Of a stretch of 64,000 bases of DNA, positions 17,227 to 24,469 are shown piece after piece. Under the pieces are notes generated by a model. It worked only from the letters and a program-made list of their open reading frames with translations, was not told the DNA's origin and did no database searches. The stretch comes from Yersinia alsatica. GTDB taxonomy: Bacteria; Pseudomonadota; Gammaproteobacteria; Enterobacterales; Enterobacteriaceae. Position numbers and translations under genes: made by a program. Each line of letters opens with the position of its first letter. Positions within the stretch are counted from its first letter, which is position 1. Location of the stretch: the NCBI RefSeq assembly GCF_902170305.1, contig NZ_CABHWW010000011.1, forward strand, positions 1 through 64,000, given 5' to 3'.

Positions 17227-17817
17227 TCACGCTTTACTAATAACGCGTTCCACTATGCCAATGATTTTTATATCTGCCAGAGCACACTCAAATGGGGGTT
17301 TGATCTCTCCGCCACTAATTCGGACGCGACCAACCGGGACTAACTCCAAATCGCGAATACTCTTCATTCCTTCAATTTCAACCAGCCACTTACCATCGAG
17401 CACAGTTTGAAATGACTTATTTACGATATAGGTACTATCTCCGCTATTGACAGCAATGAGATCATTTTGAGACTGAAGCAATGACTTATCGAATAAAACA
17501 GCGCCAGTATCACTAAGTATCCCTTTGTCTAAATTAAATAAATTAATTTTCTGAATTTGACTGTCCGTATCTTCAAACATCTGGCCTTCCCCCGTAGCCA
17601 GCCATTGCAATGATGCCCCCGTTTCAAGTGAGCACCACACCATAACTTGTGCGGGGTAAAAATCGCGACGCCACCATGTATTGAGAGTGCTGTTACTAAT
17701 TCCTGTGTAATCAGATAGTTCGGTTCTCGTTTTAAATCCATAGGCTTCCATGATTCGCTTCATGGCTTCTTGGCCACCTGAATTCGGATCATATCTGTCA
17801 GCATTTTTTTTATTCAT
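17227..17817 (-). CDS. cI: CI-like immunity repressor, promoter-proximal copy
   Basis: 196 aa with helix-turn-helix TGISNSTLNTWWRRDFYPAQ (about 37-56) and SLQWLATGEG, typical of 186-type CI. It lies next to the divergent cox gene and has the only good ribosome site of the three copies (AGGTGA before ATG 17817), so it is the best candidate for the lysogeny-maintaining repressor. Its C-terminal half diverges from the other two. Presumed to repress the cox-cII lytic promoter in the 113-bp interval 17818-17930. Confidence 0.88.
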   Translation of the reverse strand: MNKKNADRYDPNSGGQEAMKRIMEAYGFKTRTELSDYTGISNSTLNTWWRRDFYPAQVMVWCSLETGASLQWLATGEGQMFEDTDSQIQKINLFNLDKGILSDTGAVLFDKSLLQSQNDLIAVNSGDSTYIVNKSFQTVLDGKWLVEIEGMKSIRDLELVPVGRVRISGGEIKPPFECALADIKIIGIVERVISKA

Positions 17818-17930
17818 TTAAACGTTCACCTATTGACAATGTTTTATATAAACATCATCATCCTCAAAAGTGTTCAAATAAGTACTTTTTGTCGATTATC
17901 GTTTATCGAAGCCATGGGGGATAATGCCTT
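17818..17930. promoter_or_regulatory. Lysis-lysogeny control region between cI array and cox
   Basis: AT-rich divergent promoter region. It contains TTGACA at 17834 and an imperfect palindrome TGTTTTATATAAACA (about 17841-17855), plus CGATTATCGTTTATCGA near 17892-17909, which could be repressor or Cox sites. Individual promoter elements are not certain. Confidence 0.5.
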
Positions 17931-18203
17931 ATGAAACCAGTGATCTCAATCAATCTTGTAATTCCTAACCCCTACCTCCCTATTGAAGAGTTCTGCCGCC
18001 AGACTGGCCACGCGAAAACGACTGTGGTTGACATGGTCAGAGACGGCAGAATCACTATCAAACGTAAAGCCGATACCATCAGCGAAAAAACCGGTAGGCC
18101 CAAAACCAAATCTAAAATTGAAATCAACATGGTTGAACTGACCTTACGTGCCCTTGCTGAGTCTAATTTTGATGTTCGCTTAAACGATAAACCATTACGG
18201 TAA
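17931..18203 (+). CDS. cox: Cox/Apl-type phage regulator and excisionase
   Basis: 90-aa basic winged-helix protein. The region PIEEFCRQTGHAKTTVVDMVRDGRI (about 17-41) matches the Phage_Cox pattern (site choice helix, then turn). In P2 and 186 this protein directs excision with Int and represses the lysogenic promoter. Position, first gene divergent from cI, agrees. Confidence 0.8.
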   Translation: MKPVISINLVIPNPYLPIEEFCRQTGHAKTTVVDMVRDGRITIKRKADTISEKTGRPKTKSKIEINMVELTLRALAESNFDVRLNDKPLR

Positions 18204-18230
18204 TTCTCCTGAATTATTGAGGTTAGCGCC

Positions 18231-18749
18231 ATGTTTGCAAATGGAACTGACAAACACCCTCATTGGGATTCAGCCTTGCGACGCTTTGCCGATACTGTCG
18301 AGATCAAGCGAGTCGCCGAAACCATTGGCATGAATCCCCAGACACTGCGCAATAAGTTGAATCCGGCACAGCCGCACGAACTGACAACAGTGGAATTGCT
18401 GCGTATCACCCACGCCACGCAGAATTACACCCTGTTGGATGGTGCGCTGGCTGAACTGGGTCGCTTACCTTCATTGCCGTTGGAAAATCCGCAGGAAGCC
18501 ACTGATATTCCAACCCAGGCTCTCAAAATCAGTTCAGCCGCAGGAGAATTGGCTGGCGAATCACTGCAATTAATATCCGGCAGTCGGCTCACCAAAAAAC
18601 GCAAAGACGCTATTGTCAGCCGCGCTAATAAAGCGGTCCGTGACCTGATGCTATTTGCATATGCCATTGAAGAGCGCTTTCACTCAATACCAGTTTTAAC
18701 TACTACGGTCGATTTGATCCAAACCGGAAGCTTTTCCGGTCTTTCGTAG
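18231..18749 (+). CDS. cII: CII-family phage regulatory protein
   Basis: 172 aa resembling 186 CII (Phage_CP76): WDSALRRFADTVEIKRVAETIGMNPQTLRNKLNP (about 11-44) is the helix-turn-helix core. In 186, CII activates the establishment promoter for cI and int. Its presence (P2 itself lacks cII) places the control region with 186-type phages. Confidence 0.85.
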   Translation: MFANGTDKHPHWDSALRRFADTVEIKRVAETIGMNPQTLRNKLNPAQPHELTTVELLRITHATQNYTLLDGALAELGRLPSLPLENPQEATDIPTQALKISSAAGELAGESLQLISGSRLTKKRKDAIVSRANKAVRDLMLFAYAIEERFHSIPVLTTTVDLIQTGSFSGLS

Positions 18750-18761
18750 AAGGTCTGTAAT

Positions 18762-18938
18762 ATGCAAAACCCAATCTCAATTGCCCCATTACTCTGGCGT
18801 CAACAAGGCCACAATGCTGGCCGCGTTGAGATTAAACACGGCAGAGGTAAGCCAGGCATTATTATTCGCCCTGATGGTCGCCGTTGGGCACCACCACCAG
18901 GCACTTTTACTGATTCTCATCGGAGGATTGGTAAATGA
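18762..18938 (+). CDS. fil: Fil-like phage filamentation protein, 58 aa
   Basis: 58 aa beginning MQNPISIAPLLWRQQGHNAG and ending SHRRIGK, with the RPDGRRWAPPPGTF block seen in Fil-family proteins of 186-like phages, where the protein causes host filamentation. Its stop overlaps the next start (ATGA at 18935-18938), showing translational coupling. Confidence 0.75.
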   Translation: MQNPISIAPLLWRQQGHNAGRVEIKHGRGKPGIIIRPDGRRWAPPPGTFTDSHRRIGK

Positions 18939-19444
18939 GCATTCGCTGCGCTTTCGGAACAGGACACCTTCGCGCAATGCCACTTCCTTTGCGCGCCGTT
19001 ATTGGCAAACACTTTGCTGGCACTCGCTGGCGGGATACCAGCAACTTTTACGACTCGATGCCTGAACGTTACCGGGCAACCGTCTGTTTTCATGCTGAAT
19101 TGAAAAAGCGCCACGCCCTACTTCAACTGGCGGAAATGGATGATAACGAGCGGCAACGTATCGTCAGTGCGTTGGATGAATTACGACATCACTTTGCTAA
19201 ATATCGCAAACACGCCATTAGCAACGTCGCCTTTATTCAACGACTGCCTATCAGTGTGCGTAAAACTCTATTTCTTCATGCTGGATTAAGTCACAAAGAG
19301 TTTAATCAACCTGCCTGCTATCTAGAAGAAGACGCTTGCCCGTGGCGGGAAACTTTAATAGCAGCATTACGTGAATTACTTAATTTATTCGAGGATGCAC
19401 CGGATATTTTAACTGCGGTTAAACCTGACGCTTATTTCAACTAA
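18935..19444 (+). CDS. Phage replication-region protein, gpB-position
   Basis: 169 aa, largely helical and charged (NFYDSMPERYRATVCFHAEL near residues 34-53). It occupies the place of replication gene B / DUF5347-type genes in P2- and 186-like phages, between fil and A. P2 gpB loads the host helicase; identity with gpB itself is uncertain from sequence alone. Confidence 0.6.
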   Translation: MSIRCAFGTGHLRAMPLPLRAVIGKHFAGTRWRDTSNFYDSMPERYRATVCFHAELKKRHALLQLAEMDDNERQRIVSALDELRHHFAKYRKHAISNVAFIQRLPISVRKTLFLHAGLSHKEFNQPACYLEEDACPWRETLIAALRELLNLFEDAPDILTAVKPDAYFN

Positions 19445-19511
19445 TCATCGTATTTAAATTAATTGGCGTATGACCCGTCGGGTTTCCTACGCCCTGAATA
19501 AGGCCATAACC

Positions 19512-19763
19512 ATGCACATGTATAAAACCATAGGACAAGATATGCATACCCGCGCCCTTGAACAGGCGCGCCAACACCAACTGAATCAAGCACGTAAGGA
19601 GGCTAAAGCCGATGCAGCTATCAGTTTCTCTTCATATTTAGACCGTCTCGCTACCCATGCCGCCAATCAACAGCTTTCCAGCAATGAAATTATCGAGTTG
19701 CTGCGTCAGGAATCCGAACAATTTCAACAACGTGGCTTTGAGTGCCACCAGAGTGATTTTTAA
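19512..19763 (+). CDS. DUF2732-like small phage protein
   Basis: 83 aa from ATG 19512, which has a TAAGG site 8 bp upstream; the frame extends to 19470 without one. The pattern RALEQARQHQLNQARKEAKA...LSSNEIIELLRQESEQF resembles the DUF2732 family found before gpA in P2-like phages. Function unknown. Confidence 0.65.
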   Translation: MHMYKTIGQDMHTRALEQARQHQLNQARKEAKADAAISFSSYLDRLATHAANQQLSSNEIIELLRQESEQFQQRGFECHQSDF

Positions 19764-19774
19764 GGAGATCTGAA

Positions 19775-19993
19775 ATGCCCGATATGTTCGATCACTCTCA
19801 AGAGCTGCAACTGCTCCAGTTGGAACACCAGATAGCAGCAGCCAGAACCAACACCCTGATGCCATCCGCTTTTATATGCGCCGACTGTGATTCTCCCATT
19901 CCTGAAGCACGTCGTGCCGCATTGCCGGGGGTGCAGTGCTGTGTCCACTGCCAGCAGATCCGAGAAATAAAACGCAAACATATCCGCGTATGA
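19775..19993 (+). CDS. TraR/DksA-type C4 zinc-finger protein
   Basis: 72 aa: a short N-terminal helix, then ICADC (C-x2-C) and QCCVHC with a C-x2-C pair about 17 residues later, followed by a basic tail. This is the TraR/DksA signature. Such small phage proteins may act in the RNA polymerase secondary channel without ppGpp. It overlaps the gpA start (ATGA at 19990). Confidence 0.85.
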   Translation: MPDMFDHSQELQLLQLEHQIAAARTNTLMPSAFICADCDSPIPEARRAALPGVQCCVHCQQIREIKRKHIRV

Positions 19994-22260
19994 CCTCAGT
20001 TAATCGGGGGCGCTTTGCCCCCTCGCCACCGCCGCCATTTAAGGTAAGTTGCCGCGAGACTTTCGTCGGCGCTTATCCGTGGAATGCACCACGCAAAGCC
20101 ATAGGTCGTGAAAGACAACTTACCCGTGAAGAATACTTTCAGGGGCAAGCTGTTTTAAATAAAATCAACAGTCTGCCGTATTTCCTGCGCTCGCTGTTTA
20201 TCAGCCGCCATGCCAATCTACAAAAGCACCAAGGCCAATTAGCTGCTAATAAGTATCTGGCTCTCAACTTTATGCAGCTTATTTGGCCACGCATTCAAAC
20301 CGTAAACCAAAAGCATGGTTTAAAACACGATATCGCCCTTGGCTTTTTAAGCGAGGAAGAGACTTATTTAAGTCTGCCAGGCATGAATGATAAAGAACTG
20401 GTTAGATTTGCAGGCCGTATTTCTGCACAGTTATTTTCTGCCTATGAAGAACTTAGCAATACCTATATTGCTGAACATAATGGTGATAAAACAGCACTAT
20501 TCAACGATAGCGCACAAACCAAACTCTATGGCCATATTGCTGGCATGGCGCGGTCATTAAATGTTACCCCGCTACATTGGCGTAAATATCGCAAAGGTAA
20601 GTTAACCATGCGCCACGCTTTCTCCGCTATTGCCCGATTGGTCAATGATGAATGGTGGACGCGTCAGCTTAAAGCCCTACGTACTCGTTGGCGGGAAGCA
20701 CTATTAATTGCCGTCGGCGAAGTGAATCGCCACAAATCTGGTTATGCCAGCAAGCAGGCAATTAAAGATATTCAATCGCGCCGTTTGTCTAATATGGAAT
20801 TTCTGAAGGGCTGCGAACTGGAAAATGTTGATACCGGTGAGCGTATTGATCTGATCGATAAAGTGCTGGCCAGTATCTCTAATCCAGAAATTCGCCGCAT
20901 GGAATTGATGAATACCATCGCCGGTATTGAGAAATATGCCGCTAATATGCAACACGTCGGCATGTTCATCACCATCACAACCCCTTCCAAATACCACCCA
21001 ACTCGCGTGGTAGAGAATAGTGAAAAAGAGAAAGTCCTGTTTAATCACAAATGGGATAAAGAGGCGTTTACGCCCAAAGATGGTCAGCGTTACCTGTGCA
21101 AAATCTGGAGTAAGATGCGCACAGCGTTCAAAGATAACGACCTGAAAGTTTACGGCATGCGCGTGGTCGAGCCTCACCACGATGGCACCCCTCACTGGCA
21201 TATGATGCTGTTTTGTGAGCGTCAGCAACGCCGACAGGTGATCGACATCATGCGCCGTTATTCTCTAATGGAAGATGGTGACGAACGTGGCGCAGAAAAA
21301 AATCGCTTTGAATGCAAACATCTGAAAAAAGGCGGTGCGGCTGGCTATATCGCGAAATACATTGCCAAGAATATCGACGGTTATGCACTGGATGGCGAAC
21401 TGGATCATGAAACTGGCCAGCCGCTAACTGAAACCGCTGCTGCCGTCACCGCTTGGGCGGCAACGTGGCGCATCCCTCAATTCCACCCAATTGGCATTCC
21501 AACTATGGGAGCTTATCGCGAATGCCGCCGCATTCGTGGCCTGAGCCTTGCCGAAAGTTTCGATGACCAGGTTGAAGCGGTACGTGCTGCCGCTGATACC
21601 GCTGATTTTGCCGCCTATATCACTCAACAAGGTGGAGCCAACGTACCGCGCGATCAGCAAACCATTCGGGTGGCTCGTAAGGTGGCCGAAGAACTTAACG
21701 CCTATGACGAAGAAGTGCAAAAGGTCATCGGCATTTATGCCCCTCATCTCGGCGAATCTAAGATTTATGAAACCCGTTCAACCCAATGGCGTATTGTCGC
21801 CAAGGCCGTTGACGTTGAGCTTTTGACTTTAAAAAGCGCCTCTGGCGCGCCTCGGAGTTCTGTCAATAACTGTGGGTTTGCTGCTGAAGTAACCACCGTT
21901 GAACCGACAGAATTACCGCCTGAAAGCACCTATTCACCGGTAAATACCCCAATAGATTGGGATGATGAAGGCAATGTGCTGCTGATTAAGTCAATTTTGC
22001 GCGGGCAAACTCCCACTATTAACCATAAACAGCGCCCCTATGATCCGTATCACTGTCGCGAGGCCGCGCCTTCTGCCCGCCTGACACAAGAAGAGCGGGT
22101 TCGTTTGCCCAAAATTCGAGCCGAATTGGCCGCTAAAGGTATCCAGCCCACGAGGTGGGAGCTGGAGGCACTGACACGCGGAGCCAAAATCCACTTTGGC
22201 GATCTGGTGTTTCACTATCCACGGCTAGATACATGGGGAGATATGACTAAAGATTTATAG
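19990..22260 (+). CDS. A: gpA-like rolling-circle replication endonuclease
   Basis: 756 aa (P2 gpA 761). It nicks the phage origin and attaches covalently to initiate rolling-circle replication. HUH motif PHWHMMLF has His402 and His404; the paired catalytic tyrosines are Y453 and Y457 (GYIAKYIAKN), matching the Y-x3-Y of P2 gpA. I choose ATG 19990 because it overlaps the preceding stop; the frame to 19936 lies inside that gene. In P2 the origin is within gene A. Confidence 0.95.
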   Translation: MTSVNRGRFAPSPPPPFKVSCRETFVGAYPWNAPRKAIGRERQLTREEYFQGQAVLNKINSLPYFLRSLFISRHANLQKHQGQLAANKYLALNFMQLIWPRIQTVNQKHGLKHDIALGFLSEEETYLSLPGMNDKELVRFAGRISAQLFSAYEELSNTYIAEHNGDKTALFNDSAQTKLYGHIAGMARSLNVTPLHWRKYRKGKLTMRHAFSAIARLVNDEWWTRQLKALRTRWREALLIAVGEVNRHKSGYASKQAIKDIQSRRLSNMEFLKGCELENVDTGERIDLIDKVLASISNPEIRRMELMNTIAGIEKYAANMQHVGMFITITTPSKYHPTRVVENSEKEKVLFNHKWDKEAFTPKDGQRYLCKIWSKMRTAFKDNDLKVYGMRVVEPHHDGTPHWHMMLFCERQQRRQVIDIMRRYSLMEDGDERGAEKNRFECKHLKKGGAAGYIAKYIAKNIDGYALDGELDHETGQPLTETAAAVTAWAATWRIPQFHPIGIPTMGAYRECRRIRGLSLAESFDDQVEAVRAAADTADFAAYITQQGGANVPRDQQTIRVARKVAEELNAYDEEVQKVIGIYAPHLGESKIYETRSTQWRIVAKAVDVELLTLKSASGAPRSSVNNCGFAAEVTTVEPTELPPESTYSPVNTPIDWDDEGNVLLIKSILRGQTPTINHKQRPYDPYHCREAAPSARLTQEERVRLPKIRAELAAKGIQPTRWELEALTRGAKIHFGDLVFHYPRLDTWGDMTKDL

Positions 22261-22337
22261 CTAAATCGCCATATCCGAACAAAGTCTCATAAAAACATTG
22301 ATGTACTTGACTAACGAAATTGCCCGAAACAATAATA

Positions 22338-22353
22338 CTGTATATTTATACAG
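22338..22353 (+). promoter_or_regulatory. LexA (SOS) box
   Basis: CTGTATATTTATACAG: perfect CTG-N10-CAG with the AT-rich centre of strong LexA operators. It lies 20 bp before the ATG of the 64-aa gene, overlapping where its promoter must be. In phage 186 a LexA-controlled gene (tum) near the same genome end encodes the antirepressor that makes the prophage SOS-inducible. Confidence 0.85.
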
Positions 22354-22372
22354 ATAGTAAGGAGAGATAAAT

Positions 22373-22567
22373 ATGGAACACATTGAACAAATCTATCTTG
22401 CCCTGTCACGTATACAATTCATCGCTGAAATTTCCCTCACCGCATGCTGCAAGCATGAAGAAATGGAGATGGCACTCTACCTAATCTCTGATTTAGCGGA
22501 CGAATGCTTGCCGAATAATGGGCATGAGGAAGTGTTCTACAAGGCGTCACCAGACTGCACAGAATGA
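22373..22567 (+). CDS. LexA-box-controlled 64-aa phage protein, candidate antirepressor
   Basis: 64 aa, acidic, starts MEHIEQIYLALSR, no recognised family. An excellent AAGGAGAG ribosome site precedes ATG 22373 and a LexA box lies just upstream. By position (between A and cos) and control it parallels 186 tum, but it is much shorter than Tum (about 146 aa), so functional equivalence is a hypothesis. Two adjacent Cys (TACCKHEE) are notable. Confidence 0.65.
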   Translation: MEHIEQIYLALSRIQFIAEISLTACCKHEEMEMALYLISDLADECLPNNGHEEVFYKASPDCTE

Positions 22568-22689
22568 TTAAAAAATGTTTACTAGGAGTGAATCCCGAAA
22601 TAGCGTGAAACAGGCGATATTCCAATGACAAATTCATATTTGTTAATATGTGCCTGCATTTTTCATCAGCACACGCAGAAAGGAATACC

Positions 22690-22755
22690 ATGAATAACAT
22701 AATCGCTTTTTTGTCTCTGTCGCTTTTATTGATGGCCACATTGAACCGCCACTAG
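22690..22755 (+). CDS. Candidate 21-aa hydrophobic peptide (type I toxin-like)
   Basis: ATG 22690 follows GAAAGGAA. The 21 codons start MNNIIAF and continue as a leucine/serine-rich hydrophobic helix, ending TLNRH. A strong hairpin with a T run (22776-22858) closes the unit. Short single-helix peptides with structured RNAs resemble type I toxins such as Ibs, but no antisense RNA is demonstrated. It may be only a chance ORF. Confidence 0.35.
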   Translation: MNNIIAFLSLSLLLMATLNRH

Positions 22756-22775
22756 ACGTATTCCGGACCAAAAAC

Positions 22776-22858
22776 AGTGACAAAGACCCAATCGTTAGCT
22801 CCCTTGATGTGATATAGACCAAGCTTCGGTAAGTAACATGGGTACTTTGTCACTTTTT
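22776..22858. terminator. Long-range hairpin with U run, possible bidirectional terminator or RNA
   Basis: AGTGACAAAG-ACCC (22776-22789) pairs with GGGT-A-CTTTGTCACT (22840-22854) with one bulge, followed by TTTTT. The reverse strand also has a T run after the stem (complement of AAAAA at 22770-22774). The 50-nt loop is unusually long for a simple terminator. Confidence 0.5.
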
Positions 22859-22915
22859 ATCATTCAACTCATGACGCTATACCATAGGAAGTGAGGATTG
22901 ATATGCATCAACTGC

Positions 22916-22932
22916 CTAGGGATATTCCCTAG
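22916..22932. promoter_or_regulatory. Perfect palindrome upstream of the nuclease gene, candidate operator
   Basis: CTAGGGA-TAT-TCCCTAG, 7-bp perfect arms with a 3-bp centre, about 95 bp before the PvuRts1I-like gene. It could be an operator controlling expression of a potentially toxic nuclease. Confidence 0.4.
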
Positions 22933-23026
22933 TCGTATACCTTCAGAGTTTAAAACCCTATTTGGACCACCACAAACTACAGGTGATATCATTAATCATC
23001 TGTAAACCTTGAGAACATGCAGCCAA

Positions 23027-23896
23027 ATGATTTCACAATATGATTACGTCGTTCGCCAATTAGCCAGGACGAAAAACAAAAAACACGAGCAATATGTCGT
23101 TACTGGCATTGTGCATAAGCTAAACCGCGATGACATAAAATTCGTTACTCAGCAGTACGTGAAAAGAGAATCAGGGCGAGCACTGACCGATCTTTATTTC
23201 CCAGCCATCAACCTGCATATTGAGATCGATGAACCCTTCCATCTCAAACAAGCCGAACACGATAATCTCCGAGAAGCCGATATTATTGATGCTACTGGTC
23301 ATGAGGTTATTCGCATCTCAGTTGATGGTTCATTACGTCAGATGAACGAACGTATTGACGATTGTGTTGCTGCAATTAAGTCTAAGATCGCTGCATTAGG
23401 TGATTACTTTGAGCCTTGGGATATGGATAAAGAGCTATCTATCGAACCTCATATCCGCAGAGGCTATATCGATGTGAAAGATAACGTAGCATTCCGCAGG
23501 ATTACTGATGCCTGTAACTGTTTCGGCCATAACTACAAGTTTCTCCAGAAGGCCGGAGCCAAGCATCCCTACCATGACGATATACTTATCTGGTTGCCCA
23601 AACTTTTTGATAATGAGCACTGGAGCAATCAGATCTCTAATGATGAAAACGTCATTACTGAAATACCTAAGTCCGAAGACGCCCAGGCCGCTCACTTTGA
23701 TAAATGGATGGCAGAAACGAGAAATAAACGCCTGGTTTTTGCAAAAGCCAAAGATAATTTGGGAATGACACTTTACCGCTTTAAAGGGCTTTATGAGTTA
23801 AACCCAAAGAAAAGCAATCGCACCATAGGTCTATATTGGCAACGTATTTCTACTCGGGTGAAGACCTATCCATCACCAGAAAGAAACGCTGATTGA
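23027..23896 (+). CDS. PvuRts1I/AbaSI-like modification-dependent restriction endonuclease
   Basis: 289 aa, close to PvuRts1I (293 aa). The N-terminal half looks like the Vsr/PD-(D/E)xK-type catalytic domain of this family: VVRQLARTKNKKHEQYVV, then FVTQQYVKRE and TDLYFPAINLHIEIDE with D55, E66 and D68 as candidate metal ligands. The C-terminal part (about 200-285) ends YRFKGLYELN...GLYWQRISTRVKTY, like the SRA-type base-flipping domain that reads 5-hydroxymethyl- or glucosyl-hydroxymethylcytosine. Known members cut T-even phage DNA and need no partner methylase; none is present here. ATG 23027 is preferred to TTG 23009. The gene lies between A and cos, where P2 carries tin and old. Confidence 0.78.
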   Translation: MISQYDYVVRQLARTKNKKHEQYVVTGIVHKLNRDDIKFVTQQYVKRESGRALTDLYFPAINLHIEIDEPFHLKQAEHDNLREADIIDATGHEVIRISVDGSLRQMNERIDDCVAAIKSKIAALGDYFEPWDMDKELSIEPHIRRGYIDVKDNVAFRRITDACNCFGHNYKFLQKAGAKHPYHDDILIWLPKLFDNEHWSNQISNDENVITEIPKSEDAQAAHFDKWMAETRNKRLVFAKAKDNLGMTLYRFKGLYELNPKKSNRTIGLYWQRISTRVKTYPSPERNAD

Positions 23897-24179
23897 AACG
23901 GTAGATGCTGTTCGCAACCCATGCATGCATTGAGTGCATGAATTTGCATGAAGATCCGCTGCCAGATTTGAGCGCACCAAGTCAGTACTGGCGCGGATCT
24001 ACCACGATCACGCAACTGCATGAAAAGCGCCCTATAAAGCGGGCAGGCGTGGCGGGGATACGATTGCGCGCGATGGGTTCTGATGACCGTCACCATATGG
24101 ATGGACTGTGACATTTACCGAGTAAACGAAATTATCTATCCTTAACATATAGGCACCATAAAGTGACACCATTATTAGG
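23897..24179. other. Noncoding cos region
   Basis: About 280 bp with a GC-rich core around the cos site. No supported ORF: the 23905-24111 frame has no ribosome site or family. The adjacent repeats CATGCATGCATTGAGTGCATG (about 23919-23940) and AAGCGCCC...GGGC may be terminase-binding or packaging signals. Confidence 0.5.
24046..24064 (+). other. cos: cos site (cohesive end), 186-like
   Basis: GGCGTGGCGGGGATACGAT matches the first 13 bases of the 19-nt cohesive end I recall for coliphage 186 (GGCGTGGCGGGGAAAGCAC) and differs by one more in that stretch from P2. It lies between the right-end cargo and the left-end cargo/Q gene, exactly where cos is expected. It sits on a GC-rich island. The cut position is inferred from that comparison. 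Confidence 0.7.
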
Positions 24180-24207
24180 TTGTCATAGTGTCAAAATATG
24201 GTACCAT
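24180..24207 (+). promoter_or_regulatory. hicAB promoter with operator palindrome
   Basis: TTGTCA (24180-24185), a 16-bp spacer and TACCAT (24202-24207) form a candidate promoter. The palindrome ATGGTACCAT (24198-24207) overlaps its -10, and an inverted GTGACAC/GTGTCA pair lies just upstream. Overlap of operator and promoter fits HicB autorepression. Confidence 0.55.
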
Positions 24208-24214
24208 AATAGTT

Positions 24215-24469
24215 ATGAACAAACGACACCAAAAAACGTTGTTAGATGTATATGCTCGACCAGTAAATGGTTCAATAAAGTGGTCTGATATTGAAGCGCT
24301 TTTTATTGGATTAGGGGCTGAGATACACGAGCGGGAAGGATCAAGGATTGCGGTGCTGTTAAAAGGTGAAAAACGTATTTTTCACCGACCACACCCCAGA
24401 CCTACCACTGACAAGGGGGCAGTTAACTCCATCAGGCTATGGCTTGACAGTTTAGGAATAAAACCATGA
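24215..24469 (+). CDS. hicA: HicA-type toxin (mRNA interferase)
   Basis: 84 aa with the HicA double-stranded-RNA-binding-like fold. The pattern SIKWSDIEALFIGLGAEIHEREGSR and the catalytic-histidine region RIFHRPHPRP are present. It cleaves mRNA when free of HicB. ATG 24215 is chosen over the frame start at 24188, which would lie over the promoter. Its end overlaps hicB by 4 bp (ATGA). Confidence 0.92.
   Translation: MNKRHQKTLLDVYARPVNGSIKWSDIEALFIGLGAEIHEREGSRIAVLLKGEKRIFHRPHPRPTTDKGAVNSIRLWLDSLGIKP

Noticed and set aside
15932-17817. Three CI genes as pieces of one broken repressor
   Set aside because: Each is about 195 aa with its own helix-turn-helix and C-terminal domain, so these are paralogues.
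20704-21228. 174-aa minus-strand ORF inside gpA
   Set aside because: Antisense shadow of the replication endonuclease.
22904-22933. 9-codon leader peptide before the nuclease gene
   Set aside because: GAGG-ATG is present but the ORF coincides with the palindrome and shows no attenuation structure; too short to support.
23905-24111. 68-aa ORF across cos
   Set aside because: No ribosome site or similarity; the region is better explained as noncoding packaging sequence.
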